Below are positions 63,649-64,000 of a DNA stretch of 64,000 nucleotides, piece after piece; position 1 is the first letter of the stretch; each line of letters begins with the position of its first letter. A program made the translations under genes and the position numbers. The notes under the pieces were generated by a model that was not told the origin of the DNA, did no database searches, and saw only the letters and a program-made list of their open reading frames with translations. Source of the DNA: Saccharopolyspora endophytica (lineage in GTDB: Bacteria; Actinomycetota; Actinomycetes; Mycobacteriales; Pseudonocardiaceae); NCBI RefSeq assembly GCF_018070075.1, contig NZ_JAGPXE010000004.1, positions 248,001 to 312,000 on the forward strand, read 5' to 3'.

Positions 63649-64000
63649 TCAGCCGCCCCACACGTTGCGGAACGCGGTGGCATCGACGAGCCCGCCACGG
63701 CAGACCGCGCCACGTCCCCAGACCGACTTGATCGCCTGGTCATCACCGGGCGGCGTGAACTGCAGCGTCTCCGGCTCGACGCACGGTGACCGGTAGATGT
63801 CCCAGGTCAGGTCCAGCCCGGCGCTCTGGCTCTGCTCGATGGTGATCGTCGGCGGGTTCGCCTGCAGGCGGTTCAGCTCGGTGTCCACGGGCTTGCCGTT
63901 GAAGTCCACGAACTGCAATCCGCCATAACCGCGGATCTGGCACGGCCGACCACCGATGTTGGTGACCTTCAGGGTCATGTGCGAGCCATCGGCCTGCGGG
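63649..64000 (-). CDS. DUF4232-like protein, partial (runs off right edge)
   Basis: The C-terminal 116 residues of a gene whose start lies beyond 64000. It shows the same core as its neighbour: SHMTLKVTNIGGRPCQIRGYGGLQFVDFNG aligns with SRTKLRLANVGAKACTVHGDARVEFVD, and the end SVWGRGAVCRGGLVDATAFRN aligns with TLDWNFGTVCGDRRVERTHLY. It lies 54 bp upstream of the complete paralogue, so the two form a tandem duplication within one operon. Presumably also a lipoprotein, but the signal is outside the window. Confidence 0.8.
   Translation of the reverse strand, partial: PQADGSHMTLKVTNIGGRPCQIRGYGGLQFVDFNGKPVDTELNRLQANPPTITIEQSQSAGLDLTWDIYRSPCVEPETLQFTPPGDDQAIKSVWGRGAVCRGGLVDATAFRNVWGG

Overview
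The window is a single stretch of very GC-rich, gene-dense DNA from a filamentous or coccoid actinomycete. A conservon (NIT-domain sensor kinase, roadblock and DUF742 proteins), an F420-type LLM oxidoreductase, mutAB-meaB, a DUF3516 helicase, an iron box of the DmdR/IdeR type and GT-C membrane proteins point to Actinomycetales. The gene set fits Pseudonocardiales, most likely a Saccharopolyspora-like organism, but that placement is inference. No rRNA, tRNA, CRISPR array or transposase gene was seen.

Layout: 0-5 kb, a tandem pair of GT-C-like membrane proteins and an unknown membrane protein. 5-10.4 kb, glyoxalase-fold and GNAT proteins, proline iminopeptidase, and a conservon that lacks its GTPase. 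10.7-24 kb, housekeeping and transport: L-2-hydroxyglutarate oxidase, EspG-like and holin-like proteins, Ppx/GppA, an LLM oxidoreductase, an MHS transporter with a hydroxyacid dehydrogenase, an APC permease, and a UBP zinc finger beside a Na+/H+ antiporter. 24-36.3 kb, a one-carbon/methylamine island: IclR regulator, sarcosine oxidase soxBDAG, and divergently dimethylglycine oxidase, a DmdA/GcvT-like protein, an MTHFR-like protein and formate-THF ligase, ending in cutC. Together these would strip methyl groups from dimethylglycine and sarcosine (and perhaps betaine or DMSP) onto tetrahydrofolate and recover them as formate plus ATP. 36.5-44.5 kb, a glycosyltransferase-like gene broken at a heptanucleotide repeat, a STAND ATPase, stress proteins and a Ski2-like helicase. 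45-50.3 kb, mutA-mutB-meaB for methylmalonyl-CoA/succinyl-CoA interconversion. 50.4-64 kb, a small GntR regulator, DUF305 and LVIVD secreted proteins, a degenerate GGDEF-EAL protein, peptidases, an iron-regulated siderophore-binding lipoprotein, and a cell-wall hydrolase operon that runs off the right edge.

The most unusual content is repetitive. (1) Three copies of a ~123-bp element have conserved flanks and a 16-bp stem whose two arms change together between copies, which is covariation typical of a selected nucleic-acid structure. (2) Ten 7-bp repeats sit inside a coding region and put its two halves in different frames, as in a phase-variable gene. (3) A 24-bp-period array in non-coding DNA (around 15.4, 31.7 and 50.3 kb), and a different 24-bp-period array inserted in frame into soxA. 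(4) Two pairs of a 22-bp perfect palindrome, both with the same 38-bp pitch. I could not search databases; family calls rest on motifs read from the translated sequence.
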